A program made the translations under genes and the position numbers. A stretch of 64,000 bases of DNA from NCBI GenBank assembly GCA_963575745.1, contig CAUYUJ010014596.1, forward strand, positions 235,501 to 299,500, in the 5' to 3' direction. Positions 48,680 through 60,230 of the stretch are shown here, piece by piece (the stretch's first letter is position 1; each line of letters opens with the position of its first letter). The notes under the pieces are model-generated. The model had not been told where the DNA came from, ran no database searches, and saw only the letters and a list, made by a program, of their open reading frames with translations. This stretch comes from Prorocentrum cordatum (Eukaryota > Sar > Dinophyceae > Prorocentrales > Prorocentraceae).

Positions 48680-49330
48680 CCAAAAGAATTGGTGTGGTTC
48701 ACTGCAGTTATCTTCATCCCTCTACTTCCTGCTTCGACCTCATTTTCCCTCTGTTCTCCCTCCTCCCTCTCCCCTTCCTCTTTTCTCCTCCCCCTCATGC
48801 AGTGCGCCTCCTTATCCTTTCCATGCGATCTTCTTCCCTTGCCCCCCCTCCCTCTTGCCTCGCCTCGCCTCGCTTACTCCCCCTCCCCCCCTCTACCCTC
48901 GTCATCGCACCTCTTTCCCTCTCGTCATCTTCCCGCCTCACCGGCTTCCTCACTCTCCTCCCTCTTCATGCTTCTCCCTCTTGCGTCTCCCTTCCCTCCC
49001 CCTGTCTTCCCTCTCCCCTTGCCTCCCACTCTTCCCCCCCTCACGAATATGAAACATAACTGCCTGACGTCAGACCGATGTTGCACTTGCACTGAAATTG
49101 AATGAGGTTTCACTGATGTGGGTTCAGCTCCACTTGGACTCAGGGGGGCTCGCCTCAAGATGCCCACTGAGCCCAGATGCTGACGGACACACTGCCTACC
49201 ACTCCCTCTTCCATTTTCTCCCCGTCTTCCCCGAATCGTCCCCCCCCCCAGGCTCCCCTCTCGTGACCATTACCCCCCTCCACCTTTCTGCTCCGCTGTC
49301 CCTCTCTTTCCCCCCCTCTTCCTCTCGCCT
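48680..49330 (+). repeat. Pyrimidine-rich tracts
   Basis: C/T-rich at 48715-49045 and 49200-49325, mainly CCCTCC and CTCTTCC. Pro/Ser/Leu-rich frames are compositional. Confidence 0.7.
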
Positions 49331-49389
49331 CTCTCGTCGCTGGCGCCGCTGTCGAAATCGGCGTCGGCGTTCGTCTGCGTCGGCGTCGG

Positions 49390-49625
49390 CATCACCGCCG
49401 CCGTCGCCGTCCACCCCCGGCGTCGGCGTCCCTGTCGCCTCCCCCCCGCAGGAGCCCGACCACCCCGCGGCCTCAAAGAGGGGGGGCAAGGTCTACGTGC
49501 ACAAGCGAGACCTCAGCGCCGAGGCGCCCGAGGACCTACCCGTCGGCGCGAAGGTGCAGTTCCTCGTGTGCCGCGGGGCCGGCGCCGCCGCGCCGCAACC
49601 GCGCCGCCGCCGCTCGCCGCCGCCA
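49390..49625 (+). CDS. Cold-shock-like domain fragment (single exon or remnant)
   Basis: One frame reads EPDHPAASKRGGKVYVHKRD then LPVGAKVQFLVCRGAG. The arrangement DHP....GGK.YV...D...... L..G..V.F.V matches the second half of cold-shock-like nucleic-acid-binding domains in dinoflagellate proteins as I recall them. The first half (with the FGWI motif) is not visible directly upstream, so this is either one exon of a split gene or a remnant. Flanks are Pro/Ser- and Ala/Arg-rich GC repeats. Confidence 0.45.
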
Positions 49626-50234
49626 TCGGCAGTCGCGGGTCGTCGCCGTCGCAGGGCGTGACCGCCGCCCAGCGCGGCGGCGCCGACGACGAGTCGATGG
49701 CGGCGGCGGCGGCCGCGGCCGCGGGGGCGGCGGCGACGGCGGCAGCGGCGTCGACATCAGGAGGGAGGACGAGGGAGCAGAGGAGGAGAGACGAGACAGG
49801 ATGATGTGGGGGCTTAGGGAGGAGGTGTGAGGGGATGGGCAGGGGAGGGGAGCAGGCGGAGAGAGGTGGCGGGAAGGGGGCGCGAGCAAAAAGAGGACGG
49901 CGCCCGCACGAAGGGGGAAGAGGAGGGAGTAGGGAGGAGGGAGGGGGGGCAGGCTGAGGAGAGGCACGGCGGACGATGGCATTGTCGCGGATGCATGCTC
50001 AATATGCCTCTGTCACCGGCGTGATGCCTGCATGGAGGGCCCTGCCATGGCGTTCTTCGGGTCAGAGGGAAAATCAGATGCTTCGGGTAGCCGCCCCCCT
50101 GGCGAGGCCGCAAGGTGATCGTTCTTTTCCCTAATCAGAGCTTGATTCGATAGGGGTCCTAGCGGATGCATATGATCAGGTGAGGTTTGCCACCGATTTC
50201 CGCGGCCCGCCAGGGTGCCCACGTGCCCACGTGC
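49626..50234. other. GGC repeat, purine-rich tract, no gene
   Basis: GGC/GCG triplets to 49760, G/A-rich at 49800-49960, and a short GTGCCCAC duplication at 50215. Confidence 0.45.
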
Positions 50235-50505
50235 CCGGGTGCTTTATAGCCCGAAAGCCCTACAGCCCAAAAGCCTTACATAATCGCCCCCTAGCCCTAT
50301 AGCCTATAGCCCCATAGCCCTATAGCCCTATAGGATGTATAGCCCTATAGCCCAATTGCCCTATAGCCCCATAGCCCTAGAGCCTCATAGCCCTAGAGCC
50401 CTAATAGACCTATAGCCTTATAACCTTATAGCCCTGTAGCCCTATAGCCCTATAGCCCTACAGCCCCATAGCCCTAGAGCCCCATAGCCCTATAGTCCTA
50501 AAAGG
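50235..50505 (+). repeat. CCCTATAG octamer array
   Basis: Roughly 30 units of CCCTATAG with variants CCCCATAG and CCCTAGAG. Confidence 0.9.
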
Positions 50506-50541
50506 ACTTTGATGGGGCCTATTTCTGGTATCATCATACCC

Positions 50542-51773
50542 TGGGGGTACCGCGTGTTACCCCCCGCCGTAGCGGTAACGCTTGCAAACTGGACACAAGC
50601 GTGAATCTCTGCAGTTTCCAACGGTCACGCTATAAGGAGTACACCAGCGCTCTGGCGCACGCGGGCGCATTGCGGTGCACACGGGCGCCGTGGTGCACGC
50701 ATGCGTTGCGTACGCGTGTGCTGCGGTGCGCACGGTTCCTGTAGTATGCACATGCGTTGCGGTGTTCACAGGCGTTGCTGTGCATTGAAGCAAAGTGGTG
50801 TGCACAGGCGCTGTGGTGCATGCGGGTGTTGTGGTGTACACGGGCGGTGTTGTGTACACAAGCGTTGCGGTGCAGCCTGGGGATCTCAGAGGAGGAGGGG
50901 CAGGACAATGAGGAGGAGGCGATGGGGAGTAGGAGGTGGGAAGAGGAAGAGAGCCAGAGAACGGCACATTCGCAGCCTGGTGGCCCCACGGTGGGGGGGA
51001 CCTGCTGGCTCTCGTTGTCGTCCGTTGTTGCTTCCGGCCGCAGACAGTTCGCTGGCGCAGAGAAGGCGCGACGGCGACCCCAGCGCGGGCGTTTAAGGTT
51101 GCGACGCGCCCCCCTGGTGGGCTCTTCGGGCTCCAGGATTCTCGGAAACGAACCCGCGGTGCGAAATGATGGCTCAATCTCGGGCCGAGAGCTGCTGGTT
51201 ACGCAGGTCGTTCAAGTTTGAACGATCCACGCGGTGTTCAAGAAAAAAATCCAAGGCTTCACGGTACGGACTTACCGTACTGCCGACGCCCCACGTCCTC
51301 CCACCTTTCCCCGCTTCACGCCGCCTTAGTGGTGCACAGCAGCGCCTGCGTGCACCAGAATGCTGGTGTACATCACAGCGCCTGTGGTGTACACATGCGC
51401 TGCGGTGTACACAAGCATTCTGGTGCACGCAGGCTCCGTGGTGTACGCAGGCGCTGTTGCACACGCGGCTGCTGCACTGTACGCAGGCCCTGATGTGTAC
51501 ACATGCGCCGTGGTTTTGTGGTGCGCGCGACCGCTATGGTGTACGGAGGCTCTGTGGTGTACGCCGGCGGAGCTGTGTTGCACGCGGGCATTGGGCATTG
51601 TCGTGTGCACAGGGGCTGGCACGCAGGCGCTTGGCATGTACAAAGGAACTGTGGTGCACAGCAGCGATTGATGTGCTGGCAGCTCGGACTCACCCTGGCG
51701 GGTGCACGCCGCGGCCGCCGTTACCGTCACCCCCTCGCCCGCGCCCCCCCGGGGTAACACGCGCTACCCCCAA
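50542..51773. mobile_element. 1.23-kb inverted-repeat element carrying 18-bp minisatellite, copy 1
   Basis: Left end TGGGGGTACCGCGTGTTACC; the right end, seen from the other strand, is TGGGGGTAGCGCGTGTTACC, 1 mismatch. A second inner pair (GCGGTAACG and ACGGTAACG) follows. Inside are two blocks of a degenerate 18-bp repeat (50640-50875 and 51325-51690, unit like GCGTTGTGGTGTACACAG) around a purine-rich and unique centre. Frames repeat LWCTQA-like peptides; coding is unlikely. Confidence 0.8.
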
Positions 51774-52851
51774 TGAGTAAACGAACGGTATTCGTCCCAA
51801 TCTGGGAGCATGGGACGCCCCCACTGGTAGGGGAGGGAAAAGGGCGAAGTGAGATAGGAGGCGAAGGAGAGGTGGAGGAGGAGAGACGCGACAGGGAGAG
51901 GAGAAGGGGACGGTGCCCTGCACCTTTTGTGGCGTGTCGCCCCGCCGGGGCTGGCCCGAAGCCAGGCGCACAGATAGGCCAGGAGGAGCACCTCAGGACT
52001 CGCCAGAGATCAGGGCCAGACGCTCTGGCGTGGGTCGGCTCCCGGGCCAGACTCACTGCTGCGGGGGGCACAGCAGCTCAGGGCCCGCAGACGGGCGGTG
52101 ATTTCACCAAGCGCAGCTGGACGACGAGGGCCAGAGGGCGCAACTTGTTGCGATGAGAGCCGCAGCGAACCGTCATACATAATATGATTACCCATGGCAA
52201 CGCATTCAGATTGTGCTTCCTCCACGGCTGCATACGTGTGGTATGCGCGGTTGGCCATAGCCAGAAACGCCGTGGCAGCCCGGACGCCAGAAGGCAGCGA
52301 CTATGTGGTAGCCAGACGGGCGTTTCTAACGACTGCCCTTTTGTTACCAAGTGGGCCGTGTGAGGAGAGGCTTGATCATGAGGAATCGGCGGAAAGCAGG
52401 TCGGAGGAGCGGAAAGGGTTGGGATGAGGAGAGGGGCCATGAAGGAGAAGGGTAAACGGGGAAAGCAGGGGGGAAGGGGTAGGAGGATGAGGAGGAAGTG
52501 GAGGGAGGTGGAGCGGGGGGCACAGGAAGAGAAGAATGATCCGGGCGACGGGTAGACGGGGAAAGGGGAAGGAGGTGGAGTAGGAAGAGGGAGGTGGACA
52601 TGTGCGAGGAGAGTGGGAGGGATGGGAGCGAGGGAAGGACATTGAACAGCGGCATCGTGGAAGAGGCAGGGGGAACAGGAAGAGAATCTATCAGGGAGGT
52701 TAGGAGGGTTGGGGAGGACGATCGCGGGAGGAGCACGAGGGGGGGAGGTGGAGAAAGAGGGAGATGGGGAGGTGTGGATGATGTTGTGGAGGAGGAGCGT
52801 CTCCTTGCTTGCAGCCGAGGATTGGCCAGGCCGCGCGTACAGTCAACTATG
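51774..52851. other. Purine-rich sequence, no gene
   Basis: G/A-rich at 51830-51915 and 52410-52800, with unremarkable sequence in between. Confidence 0.4.
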
Positions 52852-53000
52852 ATAGTAAGGATGGGGTAGCTTTCCCAGGCTACCCTTGCATCCTCGCCCC
52901 TTCGGTATTCGGCATCCTTCGGCATTATGCTGCGCTCCGCACGGAAAACGTCAACATGGCGTTCCAAGGCCCTCACATCCTTACCACGAATCCTTACTAT
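52852..53000. mobile_element. MITE copy 2 (ATAGTAAGGAT ends)
   Basis: ATAGTAAGGAT at the left end and its exact complement ATCCTTACTAT at the right end, 149 bases. Internal landmarks shared with 17351-17485. Confidence 0.85.
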
Positions 53001-53228
53001 CCAGGTCGAGTGTATAATGAGAAGGGGGAGTGCGAGACAGCTAAAAAGTTCACGGGAGGCATAAGAAGAAGGAATTGGAGGAGAAGGAGGAGGAATCATT
53101 AGATGAGGAGGATGAGTTGTGGGAGACGATGAGGATGAGGAAGCGAACTGAAATCCCAGGGGGATGCAAGAATAATAAGTTGGAGAAGGAAGGCGAGGCG
53201 TGGAACATCGAAGAGGACACATTGCGTT

Positions 53229-53326
53229 CTTTCGAAGGCGCGGGCGGATTTCTTGGGTCGGCGCTAGACCCCACTGGCGGCGCCGCGAAAACACCGATCC
53301 GAGAAACCCGCGCGGACCTCCGAAAG
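53229..53326. mobile_element. 98-bp MITE with long terminal inverted repeat
   Basis: About 33-base imperfect arms (left CTTTCGAAGGCGCG..., inner GGATTTCTTGGGTCGG; right CCGATCCGAGAAACCC ... CGAAAG). GTT lies on both sides, a possible 3-bp target duplication. Confidence 0.75.
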
Positions 53327-55120
53327 GTTATGTTTGTGTTCTGTTTTGTCTAAACGATGCGTGTTCGCCCAGGTACTGCGATCCCAGCGGGCTGGGTGCG
53401 GAGCAGGCCTGCGGTGTCTCAACATGCTCTGCATCGACCGCTTCTTTCCTGACCTTGTCCCTGACATTATCGTCGCCGTCCTCCTCTCCCTCGTTTTTGA
53501 TGGACCTCGCACCCCCCCCTTCCCTCCACCTTTGTCGCCGCCGCTGGCCGCGAACAACGGGTCGGGATGATGCTCTGCAGGGGCTGGGGCTGATTTCGGG
53601 CGGTTTGCTGGCCTGGATGACCCTGGCAACGGGGCGTTGTGAGAATGTAAGACGACGGGATTCGATCGCTCCAATTCGGGCCTTGGGACCCTCACGGGTG
53701 GACCGGGCTGGCACCATGCCGTGGATAGCAGGTGTTGATAGTTCTGGTCTTGTCCTTTTTTCCGTGCGATGTTGACATGTTCACGGCATCGGATGTTGGG
53801 ATCTTCTTCCTAGGGACAGGAGAAGACGAGAAATACATATTTTTGAATCGGGACATGAAGGAGGGGGGGAAACGACTACGGTGGGCGAGGACAAGAAGAC
53901 GAAGGAGGTGGGCAAGAGGGAAGATGAGAGTTGAGGAAGGAGGGTGGCCAGTGGCGAAGGAGGATGAGGGAGAGAAGGATGGGCAGAGGTGGGAACAAGG
54001 GGCTGGTGAGGCTCGTATATGTCCATGTTTGCCCCCCCCCCCCCAGGTCGTTCTGACATAGGTACGCCGCAGCGGCCGACATGGACGTCCGTGTCTCACC
54101 TGGCTGGATACAGCGGGAGATTCGCTTTGTGTCGAACGAGGCCCCGCGAGGCCGCAGTGAAGCGGTCGCGCACGGGCGACAGCGTCACGTTGCTCGGCGA
54201 AGGTCCGAGGCCGACTTTGTGGCCACCTCTTCGTCTTTTGTAAGCATGGGGCGTCCTGCCAGCTCTGGCAGACTGAGCGGTACACATTGCGCCCGTCCTG
54301 GCGTTCAGCCCGACCGCGCCTGCCTCATTGGTAGTGTTGGCTCTCAGTCTGTCTGGTGCAGGCCTCGGGTCTTCAATATGATGGCCTGGTATGGCATGGA
54401 CCAGTGTTCAACTTCAGGAAGACGAGATCGGCACATTCACAATCATAATAATTCGCTTCTGTTATTCAAAAGGTGGTGGAGGAAAGGCGATGAAGGGATT
54501 GGGCGGTCCAAAAGGAGGACCTGAGAAAAAGCTAGGCCACGAAAGCTGCTGCGCACAGCTTGTTCTCGCTCCACCGCCTTCTTACCCTCCTCGGTACTCG
54601 GTCTCCCTGCGGCGCGTGGAAAAAACCGCTGGGCGCAGCTCATTCGTTAAACTCCGAGAGTTCACCTCAAGAGTCTCGAGGGACAGAAGGAGGTCCCAAC
54701 ACGTCTCTGGAGGTTACTGAAGGTCATCGGAGGACATCCATGAACGCCTCCAGAGGTTTCTGGAGGTCTTCGCAGATCTTTCGGATGGCCACCGAGGATG
54801 ATGATGAGGAGAAGGAGGAGGAGGAGGAGGAGGAGTATCTCAGTGCCCAGAGCGAGCGAACATATGATTGTGTCTTTTTTTCAGTTGTGTCTTTCTGTTC
54901 TCCTTCAACCCTGTCGGGTCGGACGGAAGGCGGGGAAGAGGAACGTGGGGCGGGCACGACACCTGGTGCACGCAGCTGGTTTCGTCCCCGCCGCCGGGCG
55001 CTTCCCTTGATGTACACGGGTGCCTCCGGCGCCGGGAGGCGCCGGGAGAACCACAGTTGTTTCGACTGCACGTAACAGTAATCCTTTGCCGGAGTGACCT
55101 GTTGTGCGCGCCTTCTATCA
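53327..55120. other. No gene supported
   Basis: Purine-rich at 53860-54000 and a short (GGA)n at 54805-54835. No domain is recognisable in any frame. Confidence 0.35.
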
Positions 55121-55335
55121 GGGGCAACGATAGGGGGGGATAGGGGAGAGGCATAGGGGGGGATGCATCGACCCCCAATCGCCCATTGATCGCCGATAGG
55201 GGCCCGATAGCCCCAACCTGCCCAGGAAGGTGCTGATTCACAATCGGAGGCCTATCGCCGATCTATCGGCGATGTACCGCCGATTCCAGGTCGATATTTC
55301 CACCCCTAATCCCTATCCCCTCCTATCGTTGCCCC
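55121..55335. mobile_element. 215-bp MITE with GGGGCAACGATAGG ends
   Basis: Left GGGGCAACGATAGGGGGG then GATAGGG; the right end is the complement with one or two changes, about 26 bases. Inside, CGATCGGCGATAG-type palindromes recur (CTATCGCCGATCTATCGGCG). No ORF. Confidence 0.85.
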
Positions 55336-56640
55336 TTACTCTGGGGCCCCCCGATCGCCGAACGCGATGCGGTAGCAGCGCCTTGCGCGCTCATGTTTGG
55401 CTCCCGCGCGGCCACCAAGAAGCCGCGGACCCAAGGTCACTCTTGCCCAGGGTTGTTCTTGCGTGTTGTTGACTGTTTCGCTTTGGATCGGGCTGAGGTG
55501 GTCTGGTACGCAGTCAGCTCGTCACCGTCCGTCCGACCCGAGCACGCTTGCGCGCGCCCCGAGTGGCCGCGGCGCGCGAGGCGCGCCGCGGGCGGGCGCC
55601 GCAACTCACCGTTTCCACCGGCCGTCAAGCTGGCGGCGCCTTCTGCAGCTGGGAGGCGTTGAAAGAGCGCCCGGGCGCCCCGGAAGTGCTTTCGTTTCGA
55701 CCAGGCGCCCGGTACATCTGCAGCTGCCCTCGTGCCGCCGCTCCCGCAGATCGGTGAAGGTAGGCCGGCCGGGCCGTGTTTTTTTTTCGCCCGCGCGTCT
55801 CGGCGCACGGCACGAGCGGGCGAGCTCTTGGCCATACCGCGCGTGATGCCCCCGCTGCCCCCCCCCGCCCCCCCCCCCTCGTCCCTTAACGTACAGCCCC
55901 CCCACCCCCTCCTCCCTGTGCGTCCTCGGCACTGCGGCAGTGGGACCCCGCGCGTTGTGAGCCCGCCCCCCCGCCCCCCAGCTCCCCTGACTTTCTAGGG
56001 TGTAAGAGGCAGTCCTCCAGACCTGTAGACTTATCTCGACAGCGTAAAACTTCGGCTGGAATTTGGACGTCGACCTCCTGGTTCTATCTTTTGGCCCTCC
56101 CAGAAAAAGTGGCGCTCCCCACCCCAGTGCGTCTGCGACATTGCCGCCGTGCACTGCGGTGTGGATGGGGGTGGGGGGCGTTACGTTATTCCCCCCCTCC
56201 CCCTTCACCTCCGATGGCGTACAATCGGTGTAACGCCAGGCTGAGTCCAACAAAAAGAGTCCCCCGCCTCCCCCCCATCGCCGCGAATAATGACAATGCT
56301 ATCCCAGCGCCTCGTTGGGAGGAGCGGAACTCGAGGGCCCCCGAACGGTTGTTCTCGTCGGCTCTCGGTTCCAGATTAGACTGTCGGGCGCTCTCGTCGA
56401 CCCTCGGCGGTTCCCAGCCTCGGGATGCTTTCCAGCAGCTGCGCCCCGCCGAGAGCCTTCCGGGGGCGTGCGGATCCTCCCAAACGGCCGCCAGAGGCCA
56501 TGGCCCAGGCGCGCAGGGCTCGCACCGTTGTGCGCCGGACCCCTCGCTCGCCCGGCGTCGGGGAGTTGGGCCTCCGGACGGTGCGGGTGACCACACCGCG
56601 TGGCGAGTCGGTGGTCTCCCCTCGAGGTGGTCGGGTGCGG
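55336..56640. other. No gene supported
   Basis: C-runs at 55850-55920 and 56195-56205. Long frames lack any recognised domain and both strands are equally open, as expected from GC content. Confidence 0.35.
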
Positions 56641-56731
56641 GCAAAATTTGTGTCCATATCCACTGCAGCTTGGGGGTTCGGGGTCCCTTCCCCAGAAAGC
56701 CGAGGAGCACTGGATATGGACAAAAATTAGG
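56641..56731. repeat. Inverted-repeat element with TGTCCATATCCA arms, 1
   Basis: Arms of about 25 bases pair with roughly five mismatches; TGTCCATATCCA is perfect. Confidence 0.65.
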
Positions 56732-56744
56732 CCCCTACTAGAGG

Positions 56745-56838
56745 CTCGAATTTCATCCATATCCAGTGCGCCTCGGCCTTGCGGCGCCCCTTCCACGAAA
56801 GTCCAAGACGCCCTGGATATGGATATAACTATTGCCCG
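56745..56838. repeat. Inverted-repeat element with ATCCATATCCAG arms, 2
   Basis: ATCCATATCCAG at left and its complement at right. Related to the preceding element by arm sequence. Confidence 0.65.
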
Positions 56839-57264
56839 CATCGGGGTGGGAGCTGGACCTCGTACATCCAGGGGTCTACGGGATCCGGGTCGTGACCAGC
56901 CCCGAGGGCCACGCAGCTTTGCAGGTCGGAGCCCTGGGGTGGCCAGAGCCCAGCGGCATCCGAGGACCAACGGAGCACGCGGTGGGGATCGCTTGGGAGA
57001 ATGTCTCGGGCGATTGGGGCCTCGGAGGTCCGAAAACCGCGCGGCGAGGTCGTTGGAGATTCCGAGGTCATCACGCGGTCCGTCACCACCCAGATCAGCC
57101 GCGACTAGAGATTTTCGGTAACGGATTTCGGGCGCGCCAAGTTTCGGTCGCGACTGGAGGGGGTCGAGTTTCGGTGACGAATAGACGGCGCGTCGGGGTA
57201 TTCGAGGCCGTCGGCGGCTCGGGTTCCGCAGAATTAGGGCGGAAATGTTGGGGCCGCCCAGATT
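56839..57264. other. No gene supported
   Basis: No recognisable coding or repeat structure beyond scattered GC-rich phrases. Confidence 0.3.
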
Positions 57265-57630
57265 TAGAGGAGGAACAGCTAAGTACCCATACCGTTGCCC
57301 TTGCCTCGTCGCCACGGCTGGGCTAGCCTCGAAGTTCTGGTCAGAACGCACCCCCAGAGAGTGTCTGGGGAGTAGCGGTATACATGGCGGGATCGAGGGA
57401 TTCACGAGAGGGGCCTTCAGGAGACCTCTTTGGGGCCCGAATGTGCACGAACAGCACACCTTTCTTCACCCCCCCCGTTCATTGCGCCGCATGAAGCAGC
57501 GCCCTATCGAAACTCAGAGGAGGAAGCGATATTGATGCCGCTGCTCGTCCTGGAGCTATTGCCGCCACTGTTGGATTGTCCTCGAAATTCTGGTCAGCAC
57601 GCACTTCGGGAGCGGTCAGTGGAGTAACGG
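57265..57630 (+). repeat. Diverged direct repeat pair
   Basis: Segments 57265-57375 and 57518-57630 share GAGGAA, TGGCTA-like spacing and TCGAA-G/A-TTCTGGTCAG-A/C-ACGCAC. Confidence 0.5.
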
Positions 57631-58710
57631 TACTGGTGTCCTTGTTTTCCGACATTGATGGGTCGAAGTAGATGGGGTCGGCGCCGCATCGCAGAACATT
57701 TGGAGTTGGGTTCGTTGTCGCAGCCGACGCGGACGTCGTCTTTTTGTGGCGAGAAAGCCACCGAATGTCGGCCTTCGTCGGTTTGGTGCAACACGTGTTG
57801 TTGGGCGTATTCTCCATGTTCGTTGCCTCATCCTCATCCTTCTCGGTCCAAGGTCCCTCGGCGGCCTTCGTCGTCGCATCGGCCAGACGCGGCTCGGAAG
57901 ACTGGCCAGGACAAGATGCTGTCCTGGAGGGGTCAGGATGCCGATGTCGAATGCACGTTCGCTGAGGCAGATGTGCCAACGGACTCGGATGTTGTACGTC
58001 CGGACCGATCTTGACATTGTCTGGGCAGCAGCAGCGGCAGTTGCAGAGGACGGTCAGTCGCTGCTCCCCTCTGCTCCAGCTCCTGCTGCCCTGCTCCCGC
58101 TCCGCTCCTGCTCCCCTCTGTGTTTTCGCCCTCCCCACACTGTCTCCCCTTCTCCCTCATCCATTCCTGTTCCTTGTGGATACTTCCCTGTCGCACCCCG
58201 AGGCGCGTCAGTAGGGCGGCCAGGCGTTTCGCCTGAGACGTCCTCACCATTCATGATCCTTCATGGCCAGCGTTCACTACTCACGGAAATGGACCCTTAC
58301 AAATCTATTGTTGCTTCGAACGGAAAAAGACTTGCCCCGTGAAAAGAAATGGCAGATTGCATTTCTGGGCTAGTGATTTTGATCATGTGGCCGATTGCCG
58401 TTTCACAGGCTGCAATGAGCTTAGGCATCGGTCGATGTTTGCATGCAGCTTGCAGATGAGTGGGCGGACGTAGTCGGCGCCACTCGTTTTTTGTTTGTAA
58501 AAATTACTTTGACCATGCAGACACTGCTGTTTCGGGTCTCCATACCAGTGCGCGCATCCGTCCATTTTCCGCGCCCGCAGAGGCGTCGGGGCTATCGCCA
58601 GGAGAAGCGCTCACAAAGAGGCATTCAGGTCGAGTTGCCGCGATGGGCCGTCGTGGGTCGCTTTCCGTTGATTGTTCACTGGGGAACGTGAGACTATTTT
58701 TTGATGTACC
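57631..58710. other. No gene supported
   Basis: Pyrimidine-rich at 58060-58180. No domain seen. Confidence 0.3.
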
Positions 58711-60107
58711 CAAGGGACAGCACGTGTTATCCCCCCCCCTGCCCCCCCCCCCCGCAACAGTAACGTCCTGGCCCAGTCCAGCGCGCTCTTCCGGGCAATC
58801 TTAGGTTTTGTGGTGCACGCGGGTACTATTAGTGCCGCGGTGCACGTGGGCGTGCACTATTGTGTACGCAGGCAGTGCGGTGTATACGGGCGCTGTGGCG
58901 CACACATCTGTCGTTGCAGCAGCAGCTGTGGTGTACACAGGCATGGCGGGTGTACGCAAGCATTTTGGTGTACACATCACTAGCCCTGTGGTGTATATAT
59001 ACAGGCGCCGTGATGTACATAGTCGCTGTAGCGCGAAACATCGTCATGATGTAGCGTGCGTTGTGGGCTAACATGTTCCCATGTACCTCTTCCTACGTAT
59101 TCTTTCCCCGCCCTCTTCATTTTCGTCTTTGTCGTCGTCATCCTTGCGCATGCACGACGCGGGCATTGCGGTGTACGCAAGCATTATGGTGCACGCAAGC
59201 CCTTTGGTGCATACAGGCGTTGTGTAACTCATTCGATGTGGGCTCCCAATGTCCAAGCGTTCCTCGGGCCAGACAAAGCAATAATCATAATCCGGTCACA
59301 TATTGAAAATTATACATTCGGGCTCTCAACGGTTCCCCGGGCTTTGGTTCCGTCGGGGCCGTAGAGGTGTACACAAGCTTTGTGGTAAACGCAAGCACTG
59401 TGGTGCACTCCGCGGGGTGCTGAAGCAACACATGCGTGCATAGTCACAGGTGTTGCGGTGCAGACGGTCGCGGTGGTGTACGCAGGCATTGCGGTGTATA
59501 TCGGTGTTCCCATGCAGACACGTATGGTTGCCATCATGGCGTGCTGCTATCATGGCGTGCAAATTGGCAGTCTGCTCCTGCTCCTCCTGTTGGTGTTGCT
59601 GTTCCTCCTGCCTCTCCTGCGTGTGTTCCCTCGGCTGACGCCGCTCTGCTCGCCCCCAAGCCGCGTGGTGTTCACGGGCGCCGTGGAGCAGTTGCCATGA
59701 CGTGTGCTCTATGGCGTACACAAGTGTTGTGGGCCCAACATATCCGAGCGTTCCTTAGGCCAGAAGAACAAATATTCACAATCAACGCAGTGATTGAATG
59801 TGATACGTTCGGGCCCCCAGCGATTTTCCAGAGTTTGGCTCCGTCGGGACCTCCAGGTGTACAACAGCTTTGTGGTTTACGCAGGCACTGTGGTGCACAG
59901 GGGGTGCTGCAACAGCAGCCGTGGTGCACGCGGGCGCCGTGGTGTGCACAGACAGTGCGATGTACAGAGGCGGCGTGGTGCACACAGGTGTTACGGTGGT
60001 TACAGTCGCTGTGGTGCGCACACACATGCCATGCCTGTAGGGACTCAGTGCACAAAGGCAGTGTGGTGTACAGAGCCCGCGTTGTGTGCACGGGCACTGT
60101 GGGCTTG

Positions 60108-60153
<46 letters not shown>

Positions 60154-60230
60154 TAGGCGGCGCGCGCCGCGGCCCCCGTAACCGGTACCCTTCCCCCTCC
60201 GCGTCCCCCCAGGGTAACTTTTTTTATCCA
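58711..60230. mobile_element. 1.5-kb inverted-repeat element carrying 18-bp minisatellite, copy 2
   Basis: Left end GCACGTGTTATCCCCCCCC and right end (complement) GTTACCCTGGGGGG match the ends of the 50542 element with more divergence; inner AGTAACG and CCGGTTACG fit too. 18-bp repeat blocks at 58805-58985, 59155-59225, 59365-59530 and 59870-60110. A 180-bp internal segment is duplicated (59240-59420 and 59720-59905). A (GAC)n run lies at 60107-60150. Confidence 0.7.

Noticed and set aside
56299-57459. 386-codon minus-strand frame
   Set aside because: No domain; both strands are equally open; it spans two inverted-repeat elements, so it is likely compositional.
50640-60110. Repeated LWCTQA-type peptides
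   Set aside because: An 18-bp repeat is a multiple of three, so any open frame gives a repeated peptide; stops and phase breaks are frequent and there is no start or conserved end.
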